From Nitrosomonas eutropha (GTDB lineage Bacteria > Pseudomonadota > Gammaproteobacteria > Burkholderiales > Nitrosomonadaceae): a DNA stretch of 14,454 bases. A model generated the notes under the pieces. That model was not told where the DNA came from. It did not search any database and was given only the letters and a program-made list of their open reading frames with translations. The DNA lies in assembly GCA_014584635.1 (NCBI GenBank), contig JACTML010000131.1, positions 1 through 14,454 on the forward strand, in the 5' to 3' direction. Positions 14,411 to 14,454 of this stretch are shown here, piece by piece; positions within the stretch are counted from its first letter, which is position 1, and each line of letters starts with the position of its first letter. The translations under genes and the position numbers were made by a program.

Positions 14411-14442
14411 TACCAGTATCCAAGCTCTGGAAACAGCTGGTA
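14411..14442. repeat. Inverted repeat after the amoC terminator
   Basis: TACCAG (14411-14416) and CTGGTA (14437-14442) are inverted copies, with an inner TCCA/TGGA pair, giving an imperfect stem. It could be a second terminator element, an operator, or part of the next gene's control region, which lies outside the window. Confidence 0.3.
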
Positions 14443-14454
14443 TCAACAATCACC

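Noticed and set aside
1..14454. CRISPR arrays, insertion sequences, tRNA or rRNA genes, phage or integron elements
   Set aside because: I saw no regularly spaced repeats, transposase or integrase motifs, tRNA cloverleaf or rRNA sequence; gene density and content look like ordinary chromosomal backbone.

Overview
The window looks like a chromosome segment of an ammonia-oxidising betaproteobacterium of the genus Nitrosomonas, probably N. europaea or a close relative. The main evidence is a complete amoC (copper membrane monooxygenase subunit C) at the right end. It stands alone, with its own terminator and no amoA or amoB following. As I recall the literature, N. europaea has such a divergent singleton (amoC3) linked to stress and starvation recovery, and an AttH-like protein like the one at 11659-12732 has been structurally studied from that species. 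Both links are memory, not searches.

Left part, 1-5059: efp (cut by the window edge) lies downstream of earP, which encodes its arginine rhamnosyltransferase; EF-P carries the target Arg32. A D-lactate dehydrogenase gene (ldhA) is divergent from earP. It converges on a tight minus-strand group, ispF-thpR-tsaB-rimI, covering isoprenoid synthesis, an RNA 2',3'-phosphodiesterase/ligase-fold protein, tRNA t6A synthesis and N-terminal acetylation.

Middle part, 5196-7852: a minus-strand operon of a c-type cytochrome, a Tat-signal protein and a flavoprotein. It matches the pchC-pchX-pchF order of p-cresol methylhydroxylase. The flavoprotein has every PCMH active-site residue I can recall, at identical numbering (Tyr95, Glu380, Tyr384, Glu427, His436, Asp440, Tyr473, Arg474). 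It is therefore very likely a periplasmic 4-alkylphenol methylhydroxylase in an organism usually seen as an obligate lithotroph. The flavoprotein lacks a signal peptide while the middle protein has a Tat-type one, which suggests a Tat escort.

Right-middle, 8038-13057: a DUF488 (YeaO-like) gene is divergent from a three-gene plus-strand operon. That operon encodes an ABC ATPase, an 849-residue FtsX-type permease and an exported AttH/CrtC lipocalin-like protein, joined by 4-bp and 1-bp overlaps. A TusA/SirA-family gene follows.

Right end, 13058-14454: amoC has a long structured leader. In order it holds an AT-rich block, a sigma-E-like promoter, a small dyad with a U-tract at the predicted transcript start, and a 36-codon upstream ORF with a perfect Shine-Dalgarno. 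Between that ORF and amoC are overlapping hairpins, one of which would hide the amoC ribosome-binding site. This layout looks like translational control of a stress-type ammonia monooxygenase subunit and is the most interesting candidate for an undescribed system here. A strong intrinsic terminator follows amoC.
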